A DNA stretch of 7,214 nt from an uncultured Faecalibacterium sp. (GTDB lineage Bacteria; Bacillota; Clostridia; Oscillospirales; Ruminococcaceae). The notes under the pieces were generated by a model, which ran no database searches, was not told the DNA's origin, and worked only from the letters and a program-made list of their open reading frames with translations. How positions within the stretch are numbered: the stretch's first letter is position 1; each line of letters begins with the position of its first letter. This document shows, piece after piece, positions 1-5,579 of the stretch. The stretch spans positions 1-7,214 of the forward strand of contig CABQER010000044.1 of NCBI GenBank assembly GCA_902463235.1. The letters are read 5' to 3'. The translations under genes were made by a program, and so were the position numbers.

Positions 1-59
1 AATACTCTTTTTTCTGCTTTGCAAATCGTCCTTTTGACTGTCGGACATCTTACATATTC

Positions 60-88
60 ATTTTAATCGAATCCCGCCTCGTTTGCAA
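60..88 (-). promoter_or_regulatory. Putative sigma-A promoter pointing out of the window
   Basis: On the minus strand a -35 TTGCAA (83-88) and a -10 TAAAAT (60-65) are separated by exactly 17 nt, a good match to a vegetative promoter. No start codon with a ribosome binding site follows within the first 60 bases, so any gene it drives lies to the left of the window. The surrounding 1-240 stretch is clearly more AT-rich than the genes and I see no coding region in it. The FadR-type gene is transcribed towards this region, so this may be the promoter of the next gene in the same direction. AT-rich gaps produce chance matches, hence modest confidence. Confidence 0.4.
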
Positions 89-240
89 GTTGTCGCAGTC
101 AGAACCCACTTTATAACAATAACCAACCTAGTTTTTCGTGCACATTGCTCTGAAATCTTGGATACATCATATAATCTAACCAGTTTTTCAACTTTTCTGT
201 ATCATTCGTCTAAAAAAGTCATCAGACAACTTCAAACGTA

Positions 241-276
241 AAAAGTCCCCGCACAGACCTTGCACTGTGCGGGGAC
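241..276 (-). terminator. Intrinsic terminator of the FadR-type regulator gene
   Basis: A perfect 12-bp stem (245-256 with 265-276, GTCCCCGCACAG and its complement) closes an 8-nt loop. Read on the minus strand it is followed by TTTTTACG, the expected U-tract. It starts 17 nt after the stop codon of the regulator gene at 293, so it ends that transcript. Confidence 0.9.
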
Positions 277-292
277 GTAAAATGCGGCGGCG

Positions 293-1000
293 TCAGGTTT
301 CCCATTCGCCGTCGTAAAGCTTTCGGATGCAGTTGCGGTTGAAGTTCAGGTGCATCACCATGGCAGACCGGGCGCCAATGGGGTCATGCCGGGCAATGGC
401 TTCAGTGATCATGCGGTGGGTCAGGATGGTCTCCTCCGTCAGCTTTTTGTGGGTGACGTTCACGAACATCATGACCGCCGTATCGATAATGGGGATCAGC
501 TGCTCCACCACCATGTTCTTGCTGCTCTCTGCGATGCAGGTATGGAATGCGATGTCGTCCTCAATGTACAGATCACCGCTGTGGATCTTGCTCTCCACCC
601 GGTCGCACAGGCGCTGGATGCGCTCGATGTCCTCGTCGGAAGCGTTCAGCGCTGCCATCTCGGCCATGCCCGGTTCCAGCAGCAGGCGCACGTTCACCAG
701 ATCCAGCGCCAGTGCGTTCTTGTCCTGCACGCTGCGCAGGTTCAGCGGGTCCGAAAGGCCCTTGGCGGTCGTGACCACATAGGTGCCGGAGCCGCGCCGC
801 ACCTCCACGATGCCCTTGCTGGAAAGCAGCTTCACGGCTTCGCGCACCGTGCTGCGGCCCACACCGAATTTTTCGCCCAGCTCAAATTCATTGGGCAACT
901 TGGCTCCCGGCTCCAGCGGGGTATCCAGAATATAGTGGTAAATTTCGTCCTCCACCTGTTCGGCAAGGAGTTTGTTTTTCAGATGGGAAAATTCGCTCAT
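293..1000 (-). CDS. FadR-subfamily GntR transcriptional regulator (FCD domain)
   Basis: A 235-residue cytoplasmic DNA-binding regulator of normal length for the family. Residues about 14-76 form a GntR winged helix-turn-helix: the stretch LPNEFELGEKFGVGRSTVRE (35-54) followed by the wing EVRRGSGTYV. Residues about 95-225 form the all-helical FCD ligand domain. Its usual metal ligands are visible as D149, H153, H195 and H217, so a metal-chelated small carboxylate effector is likely. The start at 1000 is chosen because GGGGAGGG lies 7 nt upstream; an upstream in-frame start at 1057 would lie inside the terminator of the preceding gene. It follows the AGCS symporter gene in the same direction but has its own promoter and terminator. 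Family members control use of sugar acids, lactate, amino acids or fatty acids; the target and effector here cannot be read from the sequence. Control of the neighbouring symporter or of a gene to the left are both possible. Confidence 0.9.
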   Translation of the reverse strand: MSEFSHLKNKLLAEQVEDEIYHYILDTPLEPGAKLPNEFELGEKFGVGRSTVREAVKLLSSKGIVEVRRGSGTYVVTTAKGLSDPLNLRSVQDKNALALDLVNVRLLLEPGMAEMAALNASDEDIERIQRLCDRVESKIHSGDLYIEDDIAFHTCIAESSKNMVVEQLIPIIDTAVMMFVNVTHKKLTEETILTHRMITEAIARHDPIGARSAMVMHLNFNRNCIRKLYDGEWET

Positions 1001-1027
1001 GGTTGTTCCCTCCCCTGTTTTTAATTT

Positions 1028-1057
1028 ATTATAAGGCAGGGCAGCAGACAAAAGCAA
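1028..1057 (-). promoter_or_regulatory. Promoter of the FadR-type regulator gene
   Basis: On the minus strand a consensus -10 TATAAT lies at 1028-1033 and a -35-like TTGCTT at 1052-1057, with an 18-nt spacer. The predicted start of transcription near 1021 leaves a leader of about 20 nt holding the GGGGAGGG ribosome binding site. The -35 lies inside the descending arm of the symporter terminator, so termination and initiation signals are fused. The -10 is convincing; the -35 is only fair. Confidence 0.6.
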
Positions 1058-1092
1058 GGGCTGTCCTCATTCACAGACAGCCCTTGCTTTTG
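1045..1092 (-). terminator. Intrinsic terminator of the AGCS symporter gene
   Basis: A perfect 17-bp inverted repeat (1049-1065 with 1076-1092) encloses a 10-nt loop. On the minus strand the GC-rich core GCAAGGGCTGTC/GACAGCCCTTGC is followed by TTTTGTCT, and the matching A-run precedes it. It begins 6 nt after the symporter stop codon. Confidence 0.9.
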
Positions 1093-1098
1093 GGTATT

Positions 1099-2616
1099 TT
1101 ATTCGTTTGCAGCCTTTTCCAGCTCCGCTTCCTCTGCGGCGGCTTCGGCCTCCTCCTGCTTCTGGTACTCCAGGAAAGCCGACCACATGGGTTCGATGTC
1201 CTTGCCCTTCACCCGGCGGTCGAAGTAGTTGCGGGTGATGTCCACCACAGTGCCGGACAGCACCAGCACGCCGATCAGGTTCGGGATCATCATCAGACCG
1301 TTGAAAGTGTCGGAAAGATCCCACGCAAGGCCCAGCTTCATGGTGGCACCCACCACGGTCATGCATACAAAGACCACCTTGTAGATGCGGCTGCCGGTGG
1401 TGCCGAAGAGATACTCCACGGCCTTGGTGCCGTAGTGGCTCCAGCCCAGCGTAGTGGAGTAGGCAAACAACAGAATGGAAACAGCAATGAACTTGGGGCC
1501 AAAGCTGCCAAATGCGGCGGTGAAGGCCTGACCCACCAATGCGTTGTCCTGCACACCGGCCAGTACAGCGCCGCTCTGCAGGTCCACCACGCCGGTGGTC
1601 AGGATGACCAGAGCAGTGAGCGTGCAGACCACGATGGTATCGGCAAACACCTCAAACACGCCCCACATGCCCTGATGCACCGGCTCCTTGACGTTGGAAG
1701 CGGAGTTGACCATGACGGCAGAGCCGAGACCGGCTTCGTTGGAGAAGGCACCGCGCTTGAAGCCCCAGGTGATGGTCTGGCTGATGCCGTAGCCCAGCGC
1801 ACCGCCGCCTGCCGCGTTCAGGTTGAACGCATCCTTGAAAATAGCCGCAAATGCCGCTGGGATGTTGCCCGCGTGCAGCACTACGATGATGAGCGCGCCT
1901 GCAATGTAGAACAGGGCCATGAGCGGCACCAGCTTTTCGGTAACAGCGGCAACACGCTTCAAACCGCCAATGACGATAAGGGCCGTGACCACCATCAGGC
2001 ACAGGCCGGTGACGAGGGTCGGTACGCCAAAAGCAGCGTTCATGTTGCCCGCGATGGAATTGATCTGGCTCATGTTGCCAATGCCGAAGGAAGCCAGAAT
2101 GCAGAAACAGGCAAACAGCACTGCCAGCACCTTGCCCAGCTGTTTGCAGCCCTTCTTTGCGCCAAGACCATCGGTGAGGTAGTACATGGCACCGCCCGAC
2201 CACTCGCCTTTTTCGTTTTTGCGGCGGTAGTACACGCCCAGCACATTCTCCGAAAAGCTGGTCATCATGCCAAGCAATGCCATGACCCACATCCAGAAGA
2301 TGGCACCCGGCCCACCGGAAACGATGGCCGTTGCCACACCCACGATGTTGCCGGTGCCGATGGTGCCCGCCAGCGCCGTGCACATGCTCTGGAACTGGCT
2401 GATGGCCATATCCTCCTTGCTGGTGTGCGCGGTGATGTCCTTGTTGGTGAAGATCGCGCCGATGGTGTGCCGGAGCCAGTAGCCCATTTTGCGGAACTGG
2501 AAAAAGCCCGTGCGGGCGCTCATCCAGAAGCCGGTGCAGAACAGCAGTGCCAGACCAAATGGCCCCCACACCACGCCATTGATGGCATTGTTCACCTGCG
2601 TGATCATCTCGACCAT
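1099..2616 (-). CDS. Na+/alanine-glycine symporter, AGCS family
   Basis: A 505-residue inner-membrane secondary transporter that couples inward sodium flow to uptake of alanine and/or glycine. The family signature is intact at residues 101-117 (GGPGAIFWMWVMALLGM), preceded by the conserved GTIGTGNIVGVA (84-95) and followed further on by GFKRGAFSNEAGLGSA. About ten or eleven hydrophobic spans alternate along the chain, and length is typical. The last 30 residues are a charged, alanine/glutamate-rich tail, probably cytoplasmic. The start at 2616 is favoured because AGGGGG lies about 9 nt upstream; a 41-residue extension would run into the leader terminator and is rejected. The gene sits alone between its riboswitch-bearing leader and its own terminator. 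The glycine aptamer upstream supports glycine, or glycine plus alanine, as the physiological substrate (inference). D-alanine or other small neutral amino acids are not excluded. Confidence 0.95.
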   Translation of the reverse strand: MVEMITQVNNAINGVVWGPFGLALLFCTGFWMSARTGFFQFRKMGYWLRHTIGAIFTNKDITAHTSKEDMAISQFQSMCTALAGTIGTGNIVGVATAIVSGGPGAIFWMWVMALLGMMTSFSENVLGVYYRRKNEKGEWSGGAMYYLTDGLGAKKGCKQLGKVLAVLFACFCILASFGIGNMSQINSIAGNMNAAFGVPTLVTGLCLMVVTALIVIGGLKRVAAVTEKLVPLMALFYIAGALIIVVLHAGNIPAAFAAIFKDAFNLNAAGGGALGYGISQTITWGFKRGAFSNEAGLGSAVMVNSASNVKEPVHQGMWGVFEVFADTIVVCTLTALVILTTGVVDLQSGAVLAGVQDNALVGQAFTAAFGSFGPKFIAVSILLFAYSTTLGWSHYGTKAVEYLFGTTGSRIYKVVFVCMTVVGATMKLGLAWDLSDTFNGLMMIPNLIGVLVLSGTVVDITRNYFDRRVKGKDIEPMWSAFLEYQKQEEAEAAAEEAELEKAANE

Positions 2617-2640
2617 TCTCTCTTTCCCCCTATACACAAA

Positions 2641-2677
2641 ACAAAAGCGGACAGAACCCACCAAAGGCTCTGCCCGC
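2641..2677 (-). terminator. Riboswitch-controlled intrinsic terminator in the symporter leader
   Basis: On the minus strand a 12-bp stem (2666-2677 with 2647-2658, two G-U pairs) closes a 7-nt loop and is followed by TTTTGTTTTG. It lies between the glycine aptamer and the symporter start codon, about 30 nt before the start. Its 3' arm plus tail (2642-2658) can alternatively pair with the 3' side of the aptamer's P1 region (2754-2768), giving a mutually exclusive antiterminator. This is the expression platform of the riboswitch. Confidence 0.8.
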
Positions 2678-2702
2678 AAAATTCGGAGCGCTCTCATTTT
2701 CC

Positions 2703-2732
2703 GCAGCCGGGGTGCGCCGCATTCCCGGCTGC
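2703..2732 (-). other. Stable hairpin between aptamer and terminator
   Basis: A perfect 9-bp GC-rich stem (2703-2711 with 2724-2732, GCAGCCGGG and complement) closes a 12-nt loop. It is not followed by a U-tract on the minus strand, so it is not a terminator. It would sit inside the loop spanned by the proposed antiterminator and could bring the two distant pairing strands together (inference). Confidence 0.6.
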
Positions 2733-2755
2733 GCCCCATTGCGCAAAGACGATGG

Positions 2756-2841
2756 CTCTGTCCTTTTGCCTGAGAGATACAGCCGCTTTCCCTGCGGCCT
2801 TACACCTTCGGCACCCACTTTACAAGCGGGCTTCTCCAGAG
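2756..2841 (-). promoter_or_regulatory. Glycine riboswitch, single aptamer
   Basis: Read on the minus strand, the conserved core is plain: GGAGAAGCCC near the 5' end, GTGCCGAAGG in the middle, and CTCTCAGGCAAAAGGACAGAG at the 3' end (split here as CTCTCAGGC then AAAAGGACAGAG). P1 is CTCTG (2837-2841) with CAGAG (2756-2760). One internal arm pairs GCCCGC with GTGGGT, another pairs GCCGC with GCGGC around a 7-nt loop. Glycine binding stabilises P1. Only one complete aptamer is present; the second aptamer seen in many gcvT leaders is missing. It lies in the leader of an AGCS symporter gene, a well-known setting for this riboswitch class. Confidence 0.93.
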
Positions 2842-2901
2842 TGCACGGTCTTTCCCCGCCGTGCACGTCTTTTTCAGTTCTTCCGGCGCACAGTTGTGCG
2901 C
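2841..2901 (-). other. Two hairpins 5' of the glycine aptamer (possible remnant aptamer)
   Basis: On the minus strand the transcript would begin with a 6-bp hairpin GCGCAC/GTGCGC (2886-2901). A purine-rich linker follows, then an 8-bp hairpin GTGCACGG/CCGTGCAC (2859-2866 with 2841-2848) that directly abuts the P1 stem of the aptamer. Single glycine aptamers are known to keep a small neighbouring 'ghost' structure in place of the lost partner aptamer; the position fits that idea, but the assignment is inference. Confidence 0.5.
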
Positions 2902-2910
2902 GATAGAAAG

Positions 2911-2939
2911 ACTATACCATATTCTGTCCTTGTGCGCAA
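2911..2939 (-). promoter_or_regulatory. Promoter of the riboswitch-symporter unit
   Basis: On the minus strand -35 TTGCGC (2934-2939) and -10 TATAGT (2911-2916) are 17 nt apart, and a TGG just before the -10 gives an extended -10. Transcription would start near 2904, right before the first leader hairpin, giving a leader of about 290 nt. Confidence 0.7.
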
Positions 2940-2966
2940 GACATTTTGTATATCATACGCTGCTTT

Positions 2967-2991
2967 TTCATCTGTTATGCCGACAGATGAA
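2967..2991 (+). terminator. Hairpin with U-tract on the plus strand only
   Basis: A perfect 9-bp stem TTCATCTGT/ACAGATGAA (2967-2975 with 2983-2991) closes a 7-nt loop. On the plus strand it is followed by TTTTGTTTT, like a terminator, although no plus-strand gene lies upstream. On the minus strand, where the 60-residue gene is transcribed through it, an A-run follows instead of a U-run. It could stop antisense transcription or act as a weak 3' structure for the small gene. Confidence 0.4.
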
Positions 2992-3047
2992 TTTTGTTTT
3001 GGTATTACTTTTGTCCTCCCTCATCATAGCGCTGCCATAAATTTATT

Positions 3048-3230
3048 TTACTTTTCTTTTGGCTCCGCGCCTTCAAACCCCCGGGCTTTGCCATCCGGGC
3101 TGGCATCGCCGTTTTCTTTCGCGGTCTCGTAAGAATCTGTGCCGTAATAGGCGCTGGCGGGGCCGATCTCCAGCCAGAAGTTCTCCCGTTCTTTCTCTGT
3201 GGTCGGTGCTGTCTCTTTTTTGTTTTTCAT
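3048..3230 (-). CDS. Small charged protein of unknown function, 60 residues
   Basis: A short gene supported mainly by its translation signal: a perfect AGGAGG (3240-3245 on the complementary strand) sits 9 nt before the ATG at 3230. The 60-residue product has no signal peptide, membrane segment or cysteine pair. It opens with a lysine/glutamate-rich segment (MKNKKETAPTTEKEREN), has a middle with aromatic residues (FWLEIGPASAYYGTDSYE, 18-35), and ends in a glycine/glutamate/lysine-rich, probably disordered tail. I do not recognise the family. An in-frame ORF extends upstream to 3386, but that part runs into the oppositely oriented LCP-like gene and has no better start. It diverges from the LCP-like gene, and the nearest downstream gene on its strand is the riboswitch-symporter unit, which has its own promoter. 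Function cannot be inferred. Confidence 0.7.
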   Translation of the reverse strand: MKNKKETAPTTEKERENFWLEIGPASAYYGTDSYETAKENGDASPDGKARGFEGAEPKEK

Positions 3231-3250
3231 CTGCAAACGCCTCCTTTTCT

Positions 3251-3285
3251 GCATAAAGTCTTGCCTGCAGGCCAAAGCTTTATGC
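3251..3285. promoter_or_regulatory. Dyad-symmetric element in the divergent gap
   Basis: The 76-bp gap between the small gene and the LCP-like gene contains GCATAAAG (3251-3258) and its exact complement CTTTATGC (3278-3285). Almost the same centre is shared by the 10-bp palindrome GCCTGCAGGC (3263-3272). Each arm carries a -10-like TATGCA on the strand leaving the gap. This could be an operator or a back-to-back promoter pair, but I cannot assign clear -35 boxes. Confidence 0.4.
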
Positions 3286-3306
3286 AAAGGAAAGGCGGTG
3301 TATCCC

Positions 3307-4221
3307 ATGCGCAGTGGAGGTTGGAAGCCCTTTTGGGCAGCACTGTTTGCTTCGCTGCTGGTGCTGGTGCCGCTGGTGGGCGGCACAGTGCTGCTGTCCC
3401 GTCAGCAGCTGCGTACCCAGCTGCGGCAGGCTGCCCGCAGCGAGAGCGGTGTGCCCATCCAGCTGCCCCGGACGACCGACCAGCTCACTGTGCTGCTGTG
3501 CGTCTCCGGCGAACAGCCCGGCTTTGTGCTGGCCTACCTGAACGCCAGCCAGAACTGCGTGCATCTGCTCAGCGTGCCTGCCGTGCTCACCGTGCCTTTT
3601 GCAGAAGAAGAAACATCCCTTGCCCGCTGCTATGCCGCCGCTGGCCCGGCCCGCTGCCGCGAAGCGCTGGCACAGGTGCTGGCCCTGCCGGAGGGCACCC
3701 GGTATCTGGCCTTTTCTCCCGATGTGCTGGAGCGCATTGCCAGCCGGTATGGGCCGGTGCGGGTAGGCTTTACCGGCGCACTGACCGAGGAAGAGCTTGC
3801 CCGCTATGGCCGCAGCCGGGCCGTGCAGGGCATTTCCGCCGGGGACGCGCACGAGTTCCTGTGCCAGCTGCAGGCCGACGAAGCCTTTTCACCAGTACGC
3901 ACCGCAGCGGCCCGCGCTGCCGTGTGGGATGCTTTTCTCCGGCAGGATCTGGACCTACTGCCCGCCACCCTGCCGGATGCCCTGCGTGCCAGCAGTTCGG
4001 CCCTGCTCACCGACCTGACCGCGCTGGACTATGACGCTTTGGAACGCACACTGGAATTTCTTGCCAACAACAGCGCCGCTGTGGCGGCGCAGGCCCTGCC
4101 CGGCCAGTGGAATGCCGCCAGCGGCACTTACACGGTCACGGATGCTTCCCGCGCTGCCATGCAGACCTTTTTCAATGTTTCGCCCACCGAGGCGCAGGCC
4201 TCGTCCTTCAGCGAGCCATAA
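3307..4221 (+). CDS. Membrane-anchored LCP (LytR-CpsA-Psr)-like protein, probably non-catalytic
   Basis: A 304-residue protein with one N-terminal membrane anchor (residues about 9-31) after a short positive start, so the bulk should lie outside the membrane. Residues about 60-190 follow the order of an LCP domain: TVLLCVSGE, a strand with VLAYLNA, LLSVPAVLTVPF where the family has a SIPRDT-like motif, then LARCYAAAGPARCREALAQVL, ALPEGTRYLAFSPDVLERI, and GISAGDAHEFLCQ. LCP enzymes attach anionic polymers to peptidoglycan using conserved arginines and aspartates; these are missing here (SVPAV replaces SIPRD). It may be a regulator-like or divergent relative; I am only moderately sure of the family. 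The start at 3307 is chosen for AGGCGG 8 nt upstream and because the anchor follows directly; an upstream extension to 3199 overlaps the small gene. Its last 94 bp overlap the 3' end of the MocR gene. No terminator is visible after it. Confidence 0.75.
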   Translation: MRSGGWKPFWAALFASLLVLVPLVGGTVLLSRQQLRTQLRQAARSESGVPIQLPRTTDQLTVLLCVSGEQPGFVLAYLNASQNCVHLLSVPAVLTVPFAEEETSLARCYAAAGPARCREALAQVLALPEGTRYLAFSPDVLERIASRYGPVRVGFTGALTEEELARYGRSRAVQGISAGDAHEFLCQLQADEAFSPVRTAAARAAVWDAFLRQDLDLLPATLPDALRASSSALLTDLTALDYDALERTLEFLANNSAAVAAQALPGQWNAASGTYTVTDASRAAMQTFFNVSPTEAQASSFSEP

Positions 4222-5564
4222 CCCAGCACCAGCGTGCCCGCCGCTGAGGGTGCTTCTCCGGTCAGGTCGTAATCGCTCAGCAGGCTCAGCTGCACGCCTT
4301 CAGCTTCCGCCGCGCAGCGCAGCGCAGCATCCGGCGGCGGGTCTTTGAGCTTTGCCAGCAGGTTCAGGCCGGTGTGCAGGCCCGCAAGGGTCAGCTCGCC
4401 GGGAGCAAAGGCAGTATTCAACGCTGCCGCCAGCGCGTCCCGCCGGGCCTTGTAGGCCACACGTTCCCGGGCCAGATGCCGGGTGAAGTAGCCCTCGGTG
4501 ATAAAGCGGGCCAGCGTCTGCTGCTCAAACCGGCTCACCGTGCCGGAGTAAAGGCGGTATTTTTTCCGCCATGCAGGCAGAAGATGCTCCGGCAGCACCA
4601 TATAGGCGATACGGATGCTGGGAGCCAGACTGCGGGAGCAGGTGGAGAGGTACACCACCGGGCCGTCTGCACCCGCCATGCCCTGCAGGCTGGGCAGAGG
4701 CCGGGTATCAAAACGGAACTCCGAATCGTAATCATCTTCTATAATATACCGCCCGCCCGGCCTGCGGGCTGCCCAGTGCAGAAGCTCGGCCCTGCGGCCC
4801 GCAGGCATGGTAACGCCTGTGGGGAACTGGTGGCTGGGCGTGACGTAGCACACCGCTGCATCCGACCGGTTCAGTGCTTCCACCGAAAGGCCGTCCTCGT
4901 CCACCGGTAGGCAGCAGCAGTGCACACCATTGTTCTGCAGCACCTGCAAAGCACGGGGGTAGCCCGGCGTTTCCACCGCTGCAGGGCCGGGCAGCAGCGG
5001 TGCCAGCAGGCCCAGCAGATATTCCAATCCCGCGCCCACCACGATCTGATGCGGCCCGCACTGCACACCGCGGTATTCAGAGAGATATTCCGCCAGCGCC
5101 TGCCGCAGGGCCGGGTCGCCCTGCGCATCGCCGTGGGTGAGCAGCTGGGGCGAAGAATAGAGCAGCTCCTTTTGCAGCCGCGCCCATGTGCGGAACGGGA
5201 ACAGCTCCGGGTCTACCCCGCGGGTGGAAAGGTCGTACCGCACCGGCAGCACAGGCGGTTCTGGTTTTGGCGGTGCGGGCTGTTCCGGCCCGTTGGCAGG
5301 CCGGGACGGCAGGGCCAGATATTCCTGTACATAAAAGCCGCTGCGCTCCCGCGATTCCAGATACCCTTCCGCCGCCAGCATCTGATAGGCGGCATCCACC
5401 GTATTCACCGAGACGGACAGCTCTGCCGCCAGCCGCCGCTTGCCGGGCATCCGGGTGCCCGCCGCAAGGGTGCCGCTTCGCATCTCTCCGGCAAGGCTGC
5501 GGTACAGCTGTTCGTACAGCGGCACGCCAGAAGAAGCATCCAGCGCCGTGGTCAGATGGACCAT
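4128..5564 (-). CDS. MocR/PdxR-type GntR regulator with aminotransferase-like domain; PLP lysine replaced by arginine
   Basis: A 478-residue transcription factor of the usual MocR length. Residues about 13-80 form a GntR winged helix (PLYEQLYRSLAGEMRSG, LAAELSVSVNTVDAAYQML, SGFYVQEYL). A proline-rich linker spans 85-107. Residues about 108-475 are a fold type I aminotransferase domain with ETPGYPRAL, VTPSHQFPTGVTMP (241-254) and IIEDDYDSEFR (274-284). In relatives such as GabR and PdxR, a lysine in the motif T-x-S-K-x-L-A-P binds pyridoxal phosphate. Here the motif reads TCSRSLAPSIRIAY and residue 311 is Arg (codon CGC). The phosphate-contact Arg in SIRIAY is kept. The start has AGGAGG 8 nt upstream. 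It diverges from an ECF S-component gene, a layout typical of MocR regulators that control the adjacent promoter. Vitamin B6 homeostasis is the likely theme, but ligand binding without the lysine must be non-covalent or lost (inference). Confidence 0.92.
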   Translation of the reverse strand: MVHLTTALDASSGVPLYEQLYRSLAGEMRSGTLAAGTRMPGKRRLAAELSVSVNTVDAAYQMLAAEGYLESRERSGFYVQEYLALPSRPANGPEQPAPPKPEPPVLPVRYDLSTRGVDPELFPFRTWARLQKELLYSSPQLLTHGDAQGDPALRQALAEYLSEYRGVQCGPHQIVVGAGLEYLLGLLAPLLPGPAAVETPGYPRALQVLQNNGVHCCCLPVDEDGLSVEALNRSDAAVCYVTPSHQFPTGVTMPAGRRAELLHWAARRPGGRYIIEDDYDSEFRFDTRPLPSLQGMAGADGPVVYLSTCSRSLAPSIRIAYMVLPEHLLPAWRKKYRLYSGTVSRFEQQTLARFITEGYFTRHLARERVAYKARRDALAAALNTAFAPGELTLAGLHTGLNLLAKLKDPPPDAALRCAAEAEGVQLSLLSDYDLTGEAPSAAGTLVLGYGSLKDEACASVGETLKKVCMAAREASVTV

Positions 5565-5579
5565 AAATTATCCCTCCTG

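Noticed and set aside
1652..2569. Open reading frame of 305 codons on the minus strand
   Set aside because: A frame-shifted shadow of the symporter gene, whose own frame carries the intact family signature.
2617..2739. N-terminal extension of the symporter to an upstream ATG
   Set aside because: The extra 41 residues are arginine-rich, would be encoded by the riboswitch terminator region, and lack an RBS; the ATG at 2616 has a good one.
2886..2901. Complete second glycine aptamer upstream of the first
   Set aside because: The GCCGAAGG and CTCAGGCAAAAGG cores occur only once; upstream there are only short hairpins.
1003..3132. Open reading frame of 709 codons on the plus strand
   Set aside because: It lies antisense to the symporter gene, the riboswitch and part of the FadR leader. 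Its histidine- and alanine-rich product has no domain pattern, no RBS, and its openness follows from GC-rich codon bias on the other strand.
3199..3306. N-terminal extension of the LCP-like protein
   Set aside because: It overlaps the start region of the divergent small gene, and the start at 3307 gives a normal short N-terminus, membrane anchor and RBS.
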